Shown: piece after piece, positions 21,180-30,331 of the stretch
Layout: every line of letters begins with the position of its first letter
Numbering within the stretch: the first letter of the stretch is position 1
Assembly (NCBI GenBank): GCA_019119615.1
Contig: DWWQ01000056.1
Location: 1-64,000 of the forward strand
Direction: 5' to 3'
DNA from: Candidatus Alistipes stercoravium
GTDB lineage: Bacteria; Bacteroidota; Bacteroidia; Bacteroidales; Rikenellaceae
Length of the DNA: 64,000 nucleotides
Notes under the pieces: model-generated
What the model saw: the letters and a program-made list of their open reading frames with translations, nothing else
Database searches by the model: none
Told to the model about the DNA's origin: nothing
Program-made: the position numbers and the translations under genes

Positions 21180-22136
21180 ATGAACGTCGTACATATCATC
21201 AACGAAGCCCTCGCCTCGAAACGCACACGCTTCGCCTTCGAGCTGCTGCCGCCCCTCAAGGGAGACGGCATGCAGAAGATTTTCGGAGCCATCGACCCGC
21301 TGGTGCCTTTCGACCCGGCCTACATCAACATTACGTTCCACCGCGAAGGGATCAAGGAGACCGAACTGCCCGACGGAGGCATCGAGTGGCATGTCGTGCG
21401 CCGGCGCCCCGGCACGGTGGGCATCTCGGCAGCCATCCGGCAACGTTACGGCATCGAGGTCGTCCCGCACCTGATCTGCGGAGGACTTTCGAAATACGAC
21501 ATCGAGGACACACTCATCGACATGGATTTCCTCGGGCTGCACAACGTCCTGGCGCTGCGCGGCGACAAGTCGCAGAACGAGCGCCGCTTCATGCCCCATC
21601 CGCAGGGACACGCCCATGCCGTGGACCTCGTGCGGCAGATCGCCGCGATGAACCGCGGGGAGTTCGTGGACGGCGAGGTCGAGGAGTGCCACCACTCGAA
21701 GTTCTCGATCGGCGTGGCCGGCTATCCCGAGGTGCATTTCGAGGCCCGCGACATCACGAGCGACATCCGCCACCTGAAGGAGAAGATCGACGCCGGCGCG
21801 GAGTATGTCGTAACGCAGCTTTTCTTCGACAACCGCAAATATTTCGACTTCGTGCGCCGCTGCCGCGAGGCCGGCATCCAGGTGCCGATCATCCCGGGCA
21901 TCAAGCCCCTCTCGACGCTCCGCCATCTGGAGGTGCTGCCCGAGACCTTTGCCGTGGAGCTTCCCGAGGAGCTGGTCCGCGAGGCCAAGGCCCATCCGGA
22001 TCATGTCCGCGAGGTCGGTGTGGAGTGGGCCATCGCCCAGAGCCGCGAGCTGATGGCCGCAGGCGTTCCCGTGCTGCACTACTACACGATGAGCCGCACG
22101 AACAACATCCAACAGATCGTCAAGGCGGTATTCTGA
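21180..22136 (+). CDS. metF: methylenetetrahydrofolate reductase
   Basis: 318-residue flavin enzyme that reduces 5,10-methylene- to 5-methyl-tetrahydrofolate, the methyl donor for MetH just upstream. The catalytic Glu stretch FAFELLPPLKG is near residues 18-28. The FAD/folate region has HLICGGLSKYDIEDTLIDM and VLALRGDKSQNE. ITQLFFDN-type sequence (YVVTQLFFDNRKYFDF) and IPGIKPLSTLRHLE complete the family pattern. The ATG at 21180 follows the metH stop by 29 bases. The direct metH-metF coupling supports a one-carbon operon. Confidence 0.96.
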   Translation: MNVVHIINEALASKRTRFAFELLPPLKGDGMQKIFGAIDPLVPFDPAYINITFHREGIKETELPDGGIEWHVVRRRPGTVGISAAIRQRYGIEVVPHLICGGLSKYDIEDTLIDMDFLGLHNVLALRGDKSQNERRFMPHPQGHAHAVDLVRQIAAMNRGEFVDGEVEECHHSKFSIGVAGYPEVHFEARDITSDIRHLKEKIDAGAEYVVTQLFFDNRKYFDFVRRCREAGIQVPIIPGIKPLSTLRHLEVLPETFAVELPEELVREAKAHPDHVREVGVEWAIAQSRELMAAGVPVLHYYTMSRTNNIQQIVKAVF

Positions 22137-22170
22137 AACGGATGCCGCAGACCCATAAACGAAAAAGACA

Positions 22171-23283
22171 ATGACTCCCGTCGAATTTCGCCGCCACCTG
22201 CACGCCCATCCGGAACTCTCGTTCCAGGAGCATGCCACGGCGGCCTTCATCGCCGAACAGCTCTCCGCGCTGGGGATCGAGCACACCCCGGTAGCCGGCA
22301 CGGGCGTTCTGGCACGCATCCCGGGGCGCCGGGCCGTCAAAGACCGGCGCGCCGTAGTGCTCCGCGCCGACATCGACGCCCTGCCGATCACCGAGCAGAC
22401 CGATCTGGCCTGGAGCTCCCGCAACCGGGGCGTCATGCACGCCTGCGGTCATGACATGCACGCCGCCGTGCTCTACGGCGTGTTGCAGCGGCTGGCCGCC
22501 GAGGCCGATTTCGGCGGCACGCTCTTCGGGCTGTTCCAGCCCGGCGAGGAGTGCAATCCGGGAGGGGCCTCGCTCGTGCTGGCCGAAAAGCCTTTCGAAG
22601 GGTACGACATCCGGGCCGTAATCGGCGAACATGTCGAGCCGCAGCTCGAGGTCGGCACGCTGGGATTCCGCGCCGGGAAATACATGGCCGCCAGCGACGA
22701 GCTGCGCCTTTGCGTCCGCGGCACGGGAGGCCACGGCGCCCTGCGCAGCCAGCTCAAGGATCCCGTGGCGGCCGGTGCCGAGCTGCTGACGCGCCTGATC
22801 GCCCTCAACGCCGAGGAGTGCGTGCTCTCGATCGGACGCGTGGAGGCTGCAGGAGCCACGAACGTCGTGCCGGACGAGGTGCGCATGGAGGGGACGCTGC
22901 GCACGTTCGACGAACGCGAACGCGAGATCATCCACCGCCGCATCGCCAACATCGCCGCAGATATCGACAAGCGCCACGGCACTTCGACCGAAGTGGGGAT
23001 CAGCCGGGGCTATCCGTGCGTGGTGAACGACGAGGTACTCGTCAAGCGGGCCACGGCGCTCGCCAAGGAGGCGGGATTGAAGGTCGAGATGCTGCCCCTG
23101 CGCACCACGGCCGAGGATTTCGGATTCTACTGCCGCGTCTATCCGTCGCTCTTCTACCGGCTGGGCGTAGGCCCGGAGGCGGGGCGCACCCACACCTCCC
23201 AATTCATCCCCCGGGAGGAGGCCATCGACACGGGCATCGGCTTCATGAGCCGCCTCGCGTTGCAAATACTCAATCAACAATGA
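22171..23283 (+). CDS. M20-family amidohydrolase (N-acyl-amino acid/hippurate hydrolase type)
   Basis: 370 residues; two-metal carboxypeptidase-like amidohydrolase, IAA-amino acid hydrolase/AmhX subgroup. The fold shows RADIDALPITEQT, the metal site MHACGHDMHAAVLYGVL and the catalytic/metal region GLFQPGEECNPGGAS. A dimerisation (lid) domain lies about residues 175-285, and a late metal histidine is in AGRTHTSQFI. The natural substrate is not evident; N-acetyl- or N-acyl-amino acids are plausible. Its stop overlaps the rnr start by four bases (ATGA), a sign of translational coupling. Confidence 0.9.
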   Translation: MTPVEFRRHLHAHPELSFQEHATAAFIAEQLSALGIEHTPVAGTGVLARIPGRRAVKDRRAVVLRADIDALPITEQTDLAWSSRNRGVMHACGHDMHAAVLYGVLQRLAAEADFGGTLFGLFQPGEECNPGGASLVLAEKPFEGYDIRAVIGEHVEPQLEVGTLGFRAGKYMAASDELRLCVRGTGGHGALRSQLKDPVAAGAELLTRLIALNAEECVLSIGRVEAAGATNVVPDEVRMEGTLRTFDEREREIIHRRIANIAADIDKRHGTSTEVGISRGYPCVVNDEVLVKRATALAKEAGLKVEMLPLRTTAEDFGFYCRVYPSLFYRLGVGPEAGRTHTSQFIPREEAIDTGIGFMSRLALQILNQQ

Positions 23284-25553
23284 ACATGAACAAGAAAAAC
23301 AGCCGGCGTGCTTCGCGCGCCGCATCGAACAAGGACCGCCGGTCCGCCATACTCGCCCTGTTCCGGGAGTTCCCGAACAACAAGTTTTCACTCAAGCAGC
23401 TCGCCTCGGTCTCGGGCGGAGCCTCGAAGGAGGGTCGCCGCGAGACATTCGAGATTCTCGGACAGCTCTTCGAGGAGGGCGTCGTCGAGGAGTGCGCCCG
23501 TGAAAAGTACCGCCTTACGCGGCAGCATCTGCCCCATTACGAAGGCATCGCCGACATGACCACCTCGGGCGCGGTCTTCGTCCGCGTCGAGGGGCTCAAG
23601 GAGGACATCTTCGTCAATCAGCGCAACACGGCCAACGCCCTCGACGGCGACCGTGTCGAGGTTGCCGTCATCCACCGCGGAAGGGACGGACGTATGGAGG
23701 GCGAGATCACCCGCATCGTCGAGCGCAACCGCAAGCCCTATGTGGGCATCGCCGAGGTCGGCGCCCACCAGATCTTCGTACGGGCCGACTCGCGCCGCAT
23801 GCCGATGGACATCTACCTCTCGAAGCGCAACTACCCCGACATCCGCGACGGCGAGAAGGTCGTCGTCCGCATCGCCGACTGGCAGCCCGGAAGCAAGAGC
23901 CCCGTGGGCGAGCTGGTCGAGCGGCTGGGACTGGCCGGCAACAACGATACGGAGATGCACGCCATCCTGGCCGAATACGAACTGCCCTACCGCTTCGAAC
24001 CCGAGGTCGAGGAGGCCGCCGCCGCGATCGACGCCCGGATCACAGCCAAGGAGATCGCCTCGCGCCGCGACTTCCGCGACACGACGACCTTCACGGTGGA
24101 CCCGGCCGACGCCAAGGACTTCGACGACGCCCTCTCGGTGCGCAAGGTGCGCGACGGCGTCTGGGAGGTGGGCGTGCACATCGCCGACGTTACGCATTAC
24201 GTCCGCCCCCACTCGGTCATCGACGACGAGGCCGTCGAGCGCGGCACATCGGTCTATCTGGTCGATCGCACGGTGCCGATGCTCCCCGAGCGGCTCTCGA
24301 ACGAGCTCTGCTCACTGCGTCCCAACGAGACGAGCCTCTGTTTCTCGGCGGTCTTCACGCTCAACGAGCAGCTCGAAATCCTCGACGAGTGGTTCGGACG
24401 CACGGTGATCCACTCCGACCGCCGCTTCACCTATGCCGAAGCGCAGGAGGTGATCGAAACCGGCAAGGGCGACTTCGCCGAGGAGATCCTGACCCTCAAC
24501 CGGCTGGCGCAGGAACTGCGCCGCCAGCGTTTCCGCAACGGGGCGATCTCGTTCGACCGCGAAGAGGTGAAATTCCGCCTCGACGAAGACGGCAAACCCC
24601 TCGGCGTCTACTTCAAGGAGCAGAAGGAGTCGAACCAGATGATCGAGGAGTTCATGCTGCTGGCCAACCGCCGCGTGGCGGAGTTCTGCAGCCACCGCCG
24701 CAGCGAAAAGGGCCGCGCCGTGCCCCGCACGATGGTCTACCGCGTGCACGACACGCCAAGCGAGGAGAAGCTCGACCGCTTCCGGCAGTTCATCCTCCGC
24801 TTCGGACACGTCTTCAAGGCATCGAAGGGGCGTGCCGTGGCCAAGGAGATGAACAAGCTCTTCAAGCAGATCAAGGGTACGACCGAGGAGAACGCCGTAT
24901 CGACGATGGCCGTGCGCGCCATGGCCAAGGCCTACTACTCGACGGACAACATCGGCCACTACGGACTGGCATTCCCCTATTACACGCACTTCACCTCACC
25001 CATACGCCGCTATCCGGACATGATGGTGCACCGCCTGCTGGCCCACTACCTCGCCGGCGGGAAGTCGGTGGACAAGACCGAGATCGACGCCCTGTGCGAA
25101 CGCGCCTCGGACCGTGAGATCGTAGCCGCCGAGGCCGAGCGCGCCTCGATCAAGTACAAGATGGTCGAGTTCATGAAGGAGCACATCGGCGAAGAGTTCG
25201 AGGGCCACATCTCGGGCCTTACGGAGTGGGGCGTCTATGTCGAGCTGGACGAGACGCACATCGAAGGCATGTCGTTCCTGCGCGATGTCGAGGGCGACTA
25301 CTTCGCCTTCGACGAAACGGCCTACGAGATCGTCGGCCGCAGCACGGGACGCCGCCTGACGCTGGGCGACGCCGTGCGCATCCGCGTCAAGCGCGCCGAC
25401 CTGCAGAAACGGCAGCTCGACTTCGAACTGCTGCTCCCCGACACCCCTTCCGCTCGCCGCGGCAAGGGGGCACCGGATCACGAAGACACCCGCGCAGGAT
25501 CCCGGGGGAAGCATATCGAGGTGCGCCGCTCGGCCCGCCGCAACGGAAAATAA
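23280..25553 (+). CDS. rnr: ribonuclease R
   Basis: 757-residue 3'-5' exoribonuclease of the RNase II/R family. An N-terminal winged helix (about 15-85) is followed by two cold-shock/OB domains. The catalytic RNB domain has DPADAKDFDDALSV near residues 278-291, with the metal aspartates. YTHFTSPIRRYPDMMVHRLL and the S1 domain (GHISGLTEWGVYVEL, about 640-720) close the fold, ending in a basic tail typical of RNase R. The start ATG at 23280 overlaps the previous stop; a second in-frame ATG two codons later is possible. Confidence 0.95.
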   Translation: MNMNKKNSRRASRAASNKDRRSAILALFREFPNNKFSLKQLASVSGGASKEGRRETFEILGQLFEEGVVEECAREKYRLTRQHLPHYEGIADMTTSGAVFVRVEGLKEDIFVNQRNTANALDGDRVEVAVIHRGRDGRMEGEITRIVERNRKPYVGIAEVGAHQIFVRADSRRMPMDIYLSKRNYPDIRDGEKVVVRIADWQPGSKSPVGELVERLGLAGNNDTEMHAILAEYELPYRFEPEVEEAAAAIDARITAKEIASRRDFRDTTTFTVDPADAKDFDDALSVRKVRDGVWEVGVHIADVTHYVRPHSVIDDEAVERGTSVYLVDRTVPMLPERLSNELCSLRPNETSLCFSAVFTLNEQLEILDEWFGRTVIHSDRRFTYAEAQEVIETGKGDFAEEILTLNRLAQELRRQRFRNGAISFDREEVKFRLDEDGKPLGVYFKEQKESNQMIEEFMLLANRRVAEFCSHRRSEKGRAVPRTMVYRVHDTPSEEKLDRFRQFILRFGHVFKASKGRAVAKEMNKLFKQIKGTTEENAVSTMAVRAMAKAYYSTDNIGHYGLAFPYYTHFTSPIRRYPDMMVHRLLAHYLAGGKSVDKTEIDALCERASDREIVAAEAERASIKYKMVEFMKEHIGEEFEGHISGLTEWGVYVELDETHIEGMSFLRDVEGDYFAFDETAYEIVGRSTGRRLTLGDAVRIRVKRADLQKRQLDFELLLPDTPSARRGKGAPDHEDTRAGSRGKHIEVRRSARRNGK

Positions 25554-25580
25554 CCTCGCCATCCGCGTCCCGGACAAACG

Positions 25581-25617
25581 AAAAGCCCCTTCCACCCGAG
25601 TGGTGGAAGGGGCTTTT
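25581..25617. terminator. bidirectional terminator between rnr and the GH125 gene
   Basis: A perfect 16-pair stem (25581-25596 with 25602-25617) with a 5-base loop, A-flanked on the left and T-flanked on the right, lies between convergent genes. Confidence 0.93.
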
Positions 25618-25656
25618 CCTCTCCGGCCGGATCGCAACCGGCCCGGACGGGGTCCG

Positions 25657-27180
25657 CTACTCGATCGTGATCGAATTAAGCAGGCCGACCTTGCCTTCGT
25701 TCACCAGCTTGAGGATCAGCTCGCCGAAGAGCGTGTTCTGCCAGGCGAACCATTCGCGGGTGAAGTGCTCGGGATCGTCCTTGTGGAACGACTCGTGCAT
25801 GAAGCCCGTGCCGGCGTCGGTCGTCATCAGCATCTCCACGCAGCGCTTGATCTCCGCGTCGTCCTGCGACGTGAAGGCCTTCATCATGATGCTCATCGGC
25901 CAGACCATGTCGTAGCCCACATGCGGGCCGCCGATCCCCTCGCCCGCCTTGCCGCGGAAGAAGTAGGGATTCGACTCACTCCAGACGAAACGGCGCGTAT
26001 TCTGATAGACAGGGTCGTCGATCGCCACATCGCCCAGGTAGGGCATCGCCAGCAGCGACGGCACGTTGGCATCGTCCATGAGGAAACGGTTGCCGAAGCC
26101 ATCGACCTCGAAGGCGTAGATCTCGCCGAACTCGGGATGGTCATAGGTTGCGTACTTCTTGAGCGCCTCGGCGACCTCATCGGCCAGGGCCGTGCACTCT
26201 GCGGCCATCTCCGGCTTGTTGTTCACCTCCGTAAGGATCTCGGCGGCCTTGCGCAGCGACGTTACGGCGAAGAAGTTCGACGGGATGAGGAACAGGAAGG
26301 TCGTCGCATCGTCCGACGGACGGAAGACCGAGGCGATCAACCCCACGGGATTCACCGGATTGCCCTTGCCGACGTTGCAGACCGTATCGAGCTGGCGGTC
26401 CGTAACGCGCAGGAAGGTATAGGGACCCACGCCCTCCTTGCGCTGTTGCTCGCGGAAGGTGCGCAGGATGTTTCCGATGGCCGCAAGCCAGTGCTCATCG
26501 AAGACCGAAGCGTCGCCCGTGCGCTTCCAGTATTCGTAGGCCAGGCGGATCGGATAGCACAGCGAGTCGATCTCCCACTTGCGCTCGTAGACCTCGGGAC
26601 GCATCTGCGTACCGTCGCTCTGCCAGTGCGTGTCGGGATTCGGGTCCTCGGGATCGAGGAAGGCGTTGGCATAGGGGTCGAGCGTGATGTACTTGAACTG
26701 GCGGCGGATAACGCCCGCAATCATGCGGCGCAGCTTCTCATCCTGTGGCGAGAGCTGCACATAGGGCCACACCTGGGCCGCGGAGTCGCGCAGCCACATG
26801 GCGTGGATGTCGCCCGTATAGACCACCGTGTCGTCCTTGCCCGCCTCGTCCTGACGCGTCCAGCGGACCGTCGTGTCCAGCGTATTGGGGAAGCAGTTTT
26901 CGAACATCCACGCCAGGCGTGCGTTGGTCAGCAGCGCCTTGATGCGGGCGATCTCGGCCTCGACGGCCTCGGAGGTGAAGAGCCGTTCGGAGGGTGCCGG
27001 GCGGTTCGTCGCGGCGTATTTCGAGACCGCAGCGGGAAGCTGCGTATTGTCGGCAACGGCCTGAACAGGGGTTTTCGGGGCCTGATCCGGTCCCGGGAGG
27101 ATGTCGCGCGCGGAAACCGCCACGGCGGAACAGCATCCGACGGCGGCGAGCAACAGGCGGCAAAGGGTTGTCGTTGTCAT
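25657..27180 (-). CDS. GH125 exo-alpha-1,6-mannosidase, metal-independent
   Basis: 507 residues. A signal peptide (residues 1-25) precedes an (alpha/alpha)6-type glycosidase of family GH125 (formerly DUF1237). Recognisable stretches are NCFPNTLDTTVRW, YTGDIHAMWLRDSAAQVWPY and DPNPDTHWQSDGTQMRP; the family acid/base is in the GDIxAMWLRDS region. The late general-base region MHESFHKDDPEHFTREWFAWQNTLFGEL is present. Known members remove non-reducing alpha-1,6-mannose from N-glycans or yeast mannan, without metal. It stands alone between a terminator and the V-ATPase operon. The start ATG at 27180 is set by the signal peptide. Confidence 0.9.
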   Translation of the reverse strand: MTTTTLCRLLLAAVGCCSAVAVSARDILPGPDQAPKTPVQAVADNTQLPAAVSKYAATNRPAPSERLFTSEAVEAEIARIKALLTNARLAWMFENCFPNTLDTTVRWTRQDEAGKDDTVVYTGDIHAMWLRDSAAQVWPYVQLSPQDEKLRRMIAGVIRRQFKYITLDPYANAFLDPEDPNPDTHWQSDGTQMRPEVYERKWEIDSLCYPIRLAYEYWKRTGDASVFDEHWLAAIGNILRTFREQQRKEGVGPYTFLRVTDRQLDTVCNVGKGNPVNPVGLIASVFRPSDDATTFLFLIPSNFFAVTSLRKAAEILTEVNNKPEMAAECTALADEVAEALKKYATYDHPEFGEIYAFEVDGFGNRFLMDDANVPSLLAMPYLGDVAIDDPVYQNTRRFVWSESNPYFFRGKAGEGIGGPHVGYDMVWPMSIMMKAFTSQDDAEIKRCVEMLMTTDAGTGFMHESFHKDDPEHFTREWFAWQNTLFGELILKLVNEGKVGLLNSITIE

Positions 27181-27286
27181 AATCTTCTTGTTTTTCGAGA
27201 ATTCGTTTCTACAAAGATCGCAAATCGAAAGCAAAGAAAAAACGATTCGCCTCAAAAAAGATTGTTCCGCTCCTACGAAAAAGAGG

Positions 27287-27322
27287 CGGGACCGCACGAG
27301 CGGTCCCGCCTCCATATCCGTT
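27287..27322 (-). terminator. terminator of the V-ATPase operon
   Basis: A perfect 13-pair stem (27293-27305 with 27310-27322) with loop ACGA is followed on the minus strand by TTTTTCG, just after the subunit K gene. Confidence 0.88.
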
Positions 27323-27331
27323 CGGAAAGGA

Positions 27332-27787
27332 TCAGATGGCACCTGCGATCAGGAAGATGGCAGCCACCGTCAGAATGGCGTACAGCTCCGGGAAGGCTGC
27401 GAGAATCAGCGTCTTACCCATCACGTCGTGGCCGTTACCGATGGCAGCGATACCGTTGGCGCAGATACGGGCCTGATAGTACGACGAGAAGAGGCAGACA
27501 ACCCCCGTCAGAAGGCCCGCACCGAAGATAGCGGCACCCTGCAGCATCGTCATCGACTCCGTGAGGAAGCTCTTGATGATGAAGTAGCCCACGAAACCGT
27601 AGAGACCCTGCGAACCGGGGATGGCCGAAAGAATCATGTAGCTACCGAATGCGCCGCCGTTCTTCTTCATGGCGCCGACCGAAGCCTGTCCGGCGATCGA
27701 GGTTCCGATACAGCTTGCGGCGCCCGAAAGGCCGACCATCAACGCTACGCCGATGTAGCCCAGAATAATTGCAGTTGTTGTTTCCAT
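27332..27787 (-). CDS. ntpK: V-type ATPase subunit K (membrane rotor, proteolipid)
   Basis: 151 residues, four hydrophobic helices (two fused hairpins), so each ring protomer has one ion site. The ion-binding residues match the sodium-binding Enterococcus hirae NtpK pattern as I know it. Ser59, Gln60 and Tyr63 lie in IPGSQGLYGF, Gln105 in YYQAR, and the carboxylate Glu134 in FPELYAI. The first hairpin has no carboxylate, as in NtpK. This makes sodium coupling likely. It is the last gene of the operon, followed by a terminator; the ATG at 27787 is standard. Confidence 0.94.
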   Translation of the reverse strand: METTTAIILGYIGVALMVGLSGAASCIGTSIAGQASVGAMKKNGGAFGSYMILSAIPGSQGLYGFVGYFIIKSFLTESMTMLQGAAIFGAGLLTGVVCLFSSYYQARICANGIAAIGNGHDVMGKTLILAAFPELYAILTVAAIFLIAGAI

Positions 27788-27806
27788 AGTTGTGAAATGT
27801 TTTTAG

Positions 27807-29654
27807 TTATTGATTTTCGGTTTGATCCATTTTGCACAGGGGATCGAACGATCGCATCGACATTTCGAATCCCGCATTTTTGTAAAACTCCACGAACGTC
27901 AGACGCATCGGATGCACGAACGACGAGATGGTGGACATGAAAAGGTTGATGCCGTGGCCGATGAGCAGAATCGGAATCATGATGAGCAGACGCACCACGA
28001 TATTCGCCCCTTCGGGCACGAATCCGTCGGCCAGGGCGTTGAAGACCGTGGCCAGAATACCGCCCGAAAGGCCGATGGCGAACAGACGGATGTAGGAGAG
28101 TACGTCGGAGAGGATGCCCGTCAGATTATTATAGGTATCCCACAGGCCGAGTCCGAAATTGACAAAGGGATTCTTGCCCGGCGAGTTGAAGAAGAGCATC
28201 AGCACGAAGCCCACGGCCACCGCGGCATAGAAAGCCGGCGAGGAGATCGTAAAGAAGGGAATGCCCCACGAAGGATCGAGCATCGGCAGGCCGGCGGCGA
28301 TACTTGCGGAGAGCAGCACCAGGAACCAGCCCAGCGAAGCCAGCGAGTAACGGAAACCCACCGTCGAGGAGATCGTAATGATCTTGAGCAGCATGCCGAA
28401 GAGGATCTGCACGATGCCGATAGCCAGGGCGATCGAGAAGAACTTGCCCTGGAAATCGAAGAACGGCACCGACGGGAACCACTCCTTCATGTTGATGCCG
28501 AAGCACGAGCCGCAGAAGAGACCGAAGGCCACGGTCACCGCGCCGCACAGCGTGGCGAACCACGCCGCCTGACGCATCATGCCCGGGCGGCGGTTCTTCG
28601 AAAGCATCCACACACCCAGCAGCGTCAGGATGGCACCGTAGCCGGCGTCATTGAGGCAGATGCCGAAAAAGAGCATGTAGAACGGCGCAAAGAAGGGCGT
28701 AAGGTCCAGCGTGCCGTACTTGGGCCGCGCATACATGTCGCCCACAAGTTCGAAGATCCGGGCGAAGCGGTTGTTCTTGAGTTTCACGGGCGTATCATCC
28801 TCGGGGGCGGGGTCGCCCTTGAGGTAGACCACACCCGGATAGGCGTCGAGCAGGGCATCCACACGGTCCGAAGTCTCCGCCTCGGCCCAGCCCTCCATCA
28901 CGACGAGATGGCCTTCGGCCTCCTGACGGGCCGTAGCCTTTACGCGCACGCCCTGCAGGCGCTCCTTGAGCGAGCCGACATATCCCGCAAGAAGTCTCTC
29001 CGAAACGGCGACACGCGAGAAGTCGGCATCGAGCGCCTGAATGTTCTTCCGCGTCTCGGCGATACGCCGCTCGACTTCGCGGATATCCATCCGCGGCGCC
29101 TTGAGCTCCTGGGCGTCGAGCGAAAGTTCCTCGCCGGGAGCCGCCACGACCACGAACCACACGGCAGTATCCGAGCGGTGTATCTCCGAGAGGGTATATT
29201 GCTCACTCCACACCCCGACCTGTTTGTCATACACGTTGCGCGGCGCCGAGAAATAGCGCAGCACGATCCCCTTTTCGGCGAGTGCCTCCAGGCACGAAGG
29301 GTCGAACTCACCCCACGGGCGCAGCTCCTCGGCGCTCTTCTCGAGACGCGAAAGTTCAGCGTGCAGCGCCGTTGCGCTGCGTTGCGCCTTGGTGTAGACC
29401 GCATAGGCCTCCTCGCCCGTAGCGCAGGGCGCAGCCTTCGCATCGAACCGCGCGGCATCCGCACGGAACGTCTTGAGACTCTCCAGCGCCCGCGTGCCAC
29501 CCTCGATGTCGAGCAGCAGCTGGCGGTCCTCATCCGAGGGCTCCCAACCCGAGACGGTGATGTCCACCAGTCCCAGTTCGCGCAGCTTCTCGATGAAGTC
29601 ATCGCTCTGTGCCGCATGGAGCACCAGCGCGTATTTGGTCATTTTCGCTATCAT
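27807..29654 (-). CDS. ntpI: V-type ATPase subunit I (membrane stator, a-like)
   Basis: 615 residues. The N-terminal half (to about 320) is cytoplasmic, with coiled-coil segments that would contact the peripheral stalk. The C-terminal half has about seven membrane helices that form the ion half-channels next to the K ring. RLFAIGLSGGILATVFN near residue 525 holds the conserved arginine region expected to face the rotor. It overlaps the subunit D stop by four bases. The length is close to other bacterial I subunits. Confidence 0.93.
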   Translation of the reverse strand: MIAKMTKYALVLHAAQSDDFIEKLRELGLVDITVSGWEPSDEDRQLLLDIEGGTRALESLKTFRADAARFDAKAAPCATGEEAYAVYTKAQRSATALHAELSRLEKSAEELRPWGEFDPSCLEALAEKGIVLRYFSAPRNVYDKQVGVWSEQYTLSEIHRSDTAVWFVVVAAPGEELSLDAQELKAPRMDIREVERRIAETRKNIQALDADFSRVAVSERLLAGYVGSLKERLQGVRVKATARQEAEGHLVVMEGWAEAETSDRVDALLDAYPGVVYLKGDPAPEDDTPVKLKNNRFARIFELVGDMYARPKYGTLDLTPFFAPFYMLFFGICLNDAGYGAILTLLGVWMLSKNRRPGMMRQAAWFATLCGAVTVAFGLFCGSCFGINMKEWFPSVPFFDFQGKFFSIALAIGIVQILFGMLLKIITISSTVGFRYSLASLGWFLVLLSASIAAGLPMLDPSWGIPFFTISSPAFYAAVAVGFVLMLFFNSPGKNPFVNFGLGLWDTYNNLTGILSDVLSYIRLFAIGLSGGILATVFNALADGFVPEGANIVVRLLIMIPILLIGHGINLFMSTISSFVHPMRLTFVEFYKNAGFEMSMRSFDPLCKMDQTENQ

Positions 29655-30259
29655 AACATCGCGCCCTCCCCGGCACTCTGCTGCTTGGTTTTCACGATCT
29701 TCTGCGCCGACTTCGAGAGGTTCTCCTCATCCTCCATGAAGCGCTTGATCTTCCGGATCGCATCCTCGTAACCGGGGATCTGCACCTTCTCGTAGAGATT
29801 GACCTTCTGCGTGGTCTTGCGCCGGGCAAAGTCGAGCAGCTCCATGCGTCGGTTGGAGACCTCGTACTCGATACCCAAACGCGCCAGACGCTTCAGCAGG
29901 GCCACGCCGTCGGCATACCATACGGGCGACGAGAAGAGGTCGTAGGGCCGCTCCTCGAAAAGCACCTCCTGCAATACCGGCGTGCGGACACCCGCGATCT
30001 TCTGCGTCGAGAGCTCCACGTCGGCCACGCGCAGCAGCCCGGGATCGAACTCGCCCCAGAGCGAAACCATGTAGTCGTACTCGGCCATCAGAGCATCGAG
30101 CCTCCTGTGCAGTTCGCCCGCAGCATCCTTCGCCTTCTTGACCTCGGTACGCAGCGCCGACTCCTTGCTCTTGATCGTAGGGAGTGCCTTCTGGCGCATC
30201 TTCAGCTGCTTTCCGAGTTCGCCCAGCGAGGTTTTGTTGTATTGAAACTTAATTGCCAT
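29651..30259 (-). CDS. ntpD: V-type ATPase subunit D (central stalk)
   Basis: 202 residues, largely two long helices at the N- and C-termini that form the rotating coiled coil inside the A3B3 head, with the family-type N-terminus (LKMRQKALPTIKSKESALR). The end YEKVQIPGYEDAIRKIKRFMEDEE is characteristic. It lies 72 bases after subunit B and overlaps subunit I by four bases. No subunit F, the usual stalk partner, is encoded in this operon. Confidence 0.93.
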   Translation of the reverse strand: MAIKFQYNKTSLGELGKQLKMRQKALPTIKSKESALRTEVKKAKDAAGELHRRLDALMAEYDYMVSLWGEFDPGLLRVADVELSTQKIAGVRTPVLQEVLFEERPYDLFSSPVWYADGVALLKRLARLGIEYEVSNRRMELLDFARRKTTQKVNLYEKVQIPGYEDAIRKIKRFMEDEENLSKSAQKIVKTKQQSAGEGAML

Positions 30260-30331
30260 AATCGTTCTGTTTTTCCGGTGGGCAACGCCGGGAGCACACT
30301 CCGCTCACCGGCATCCCGCCCGCAGGCCCCG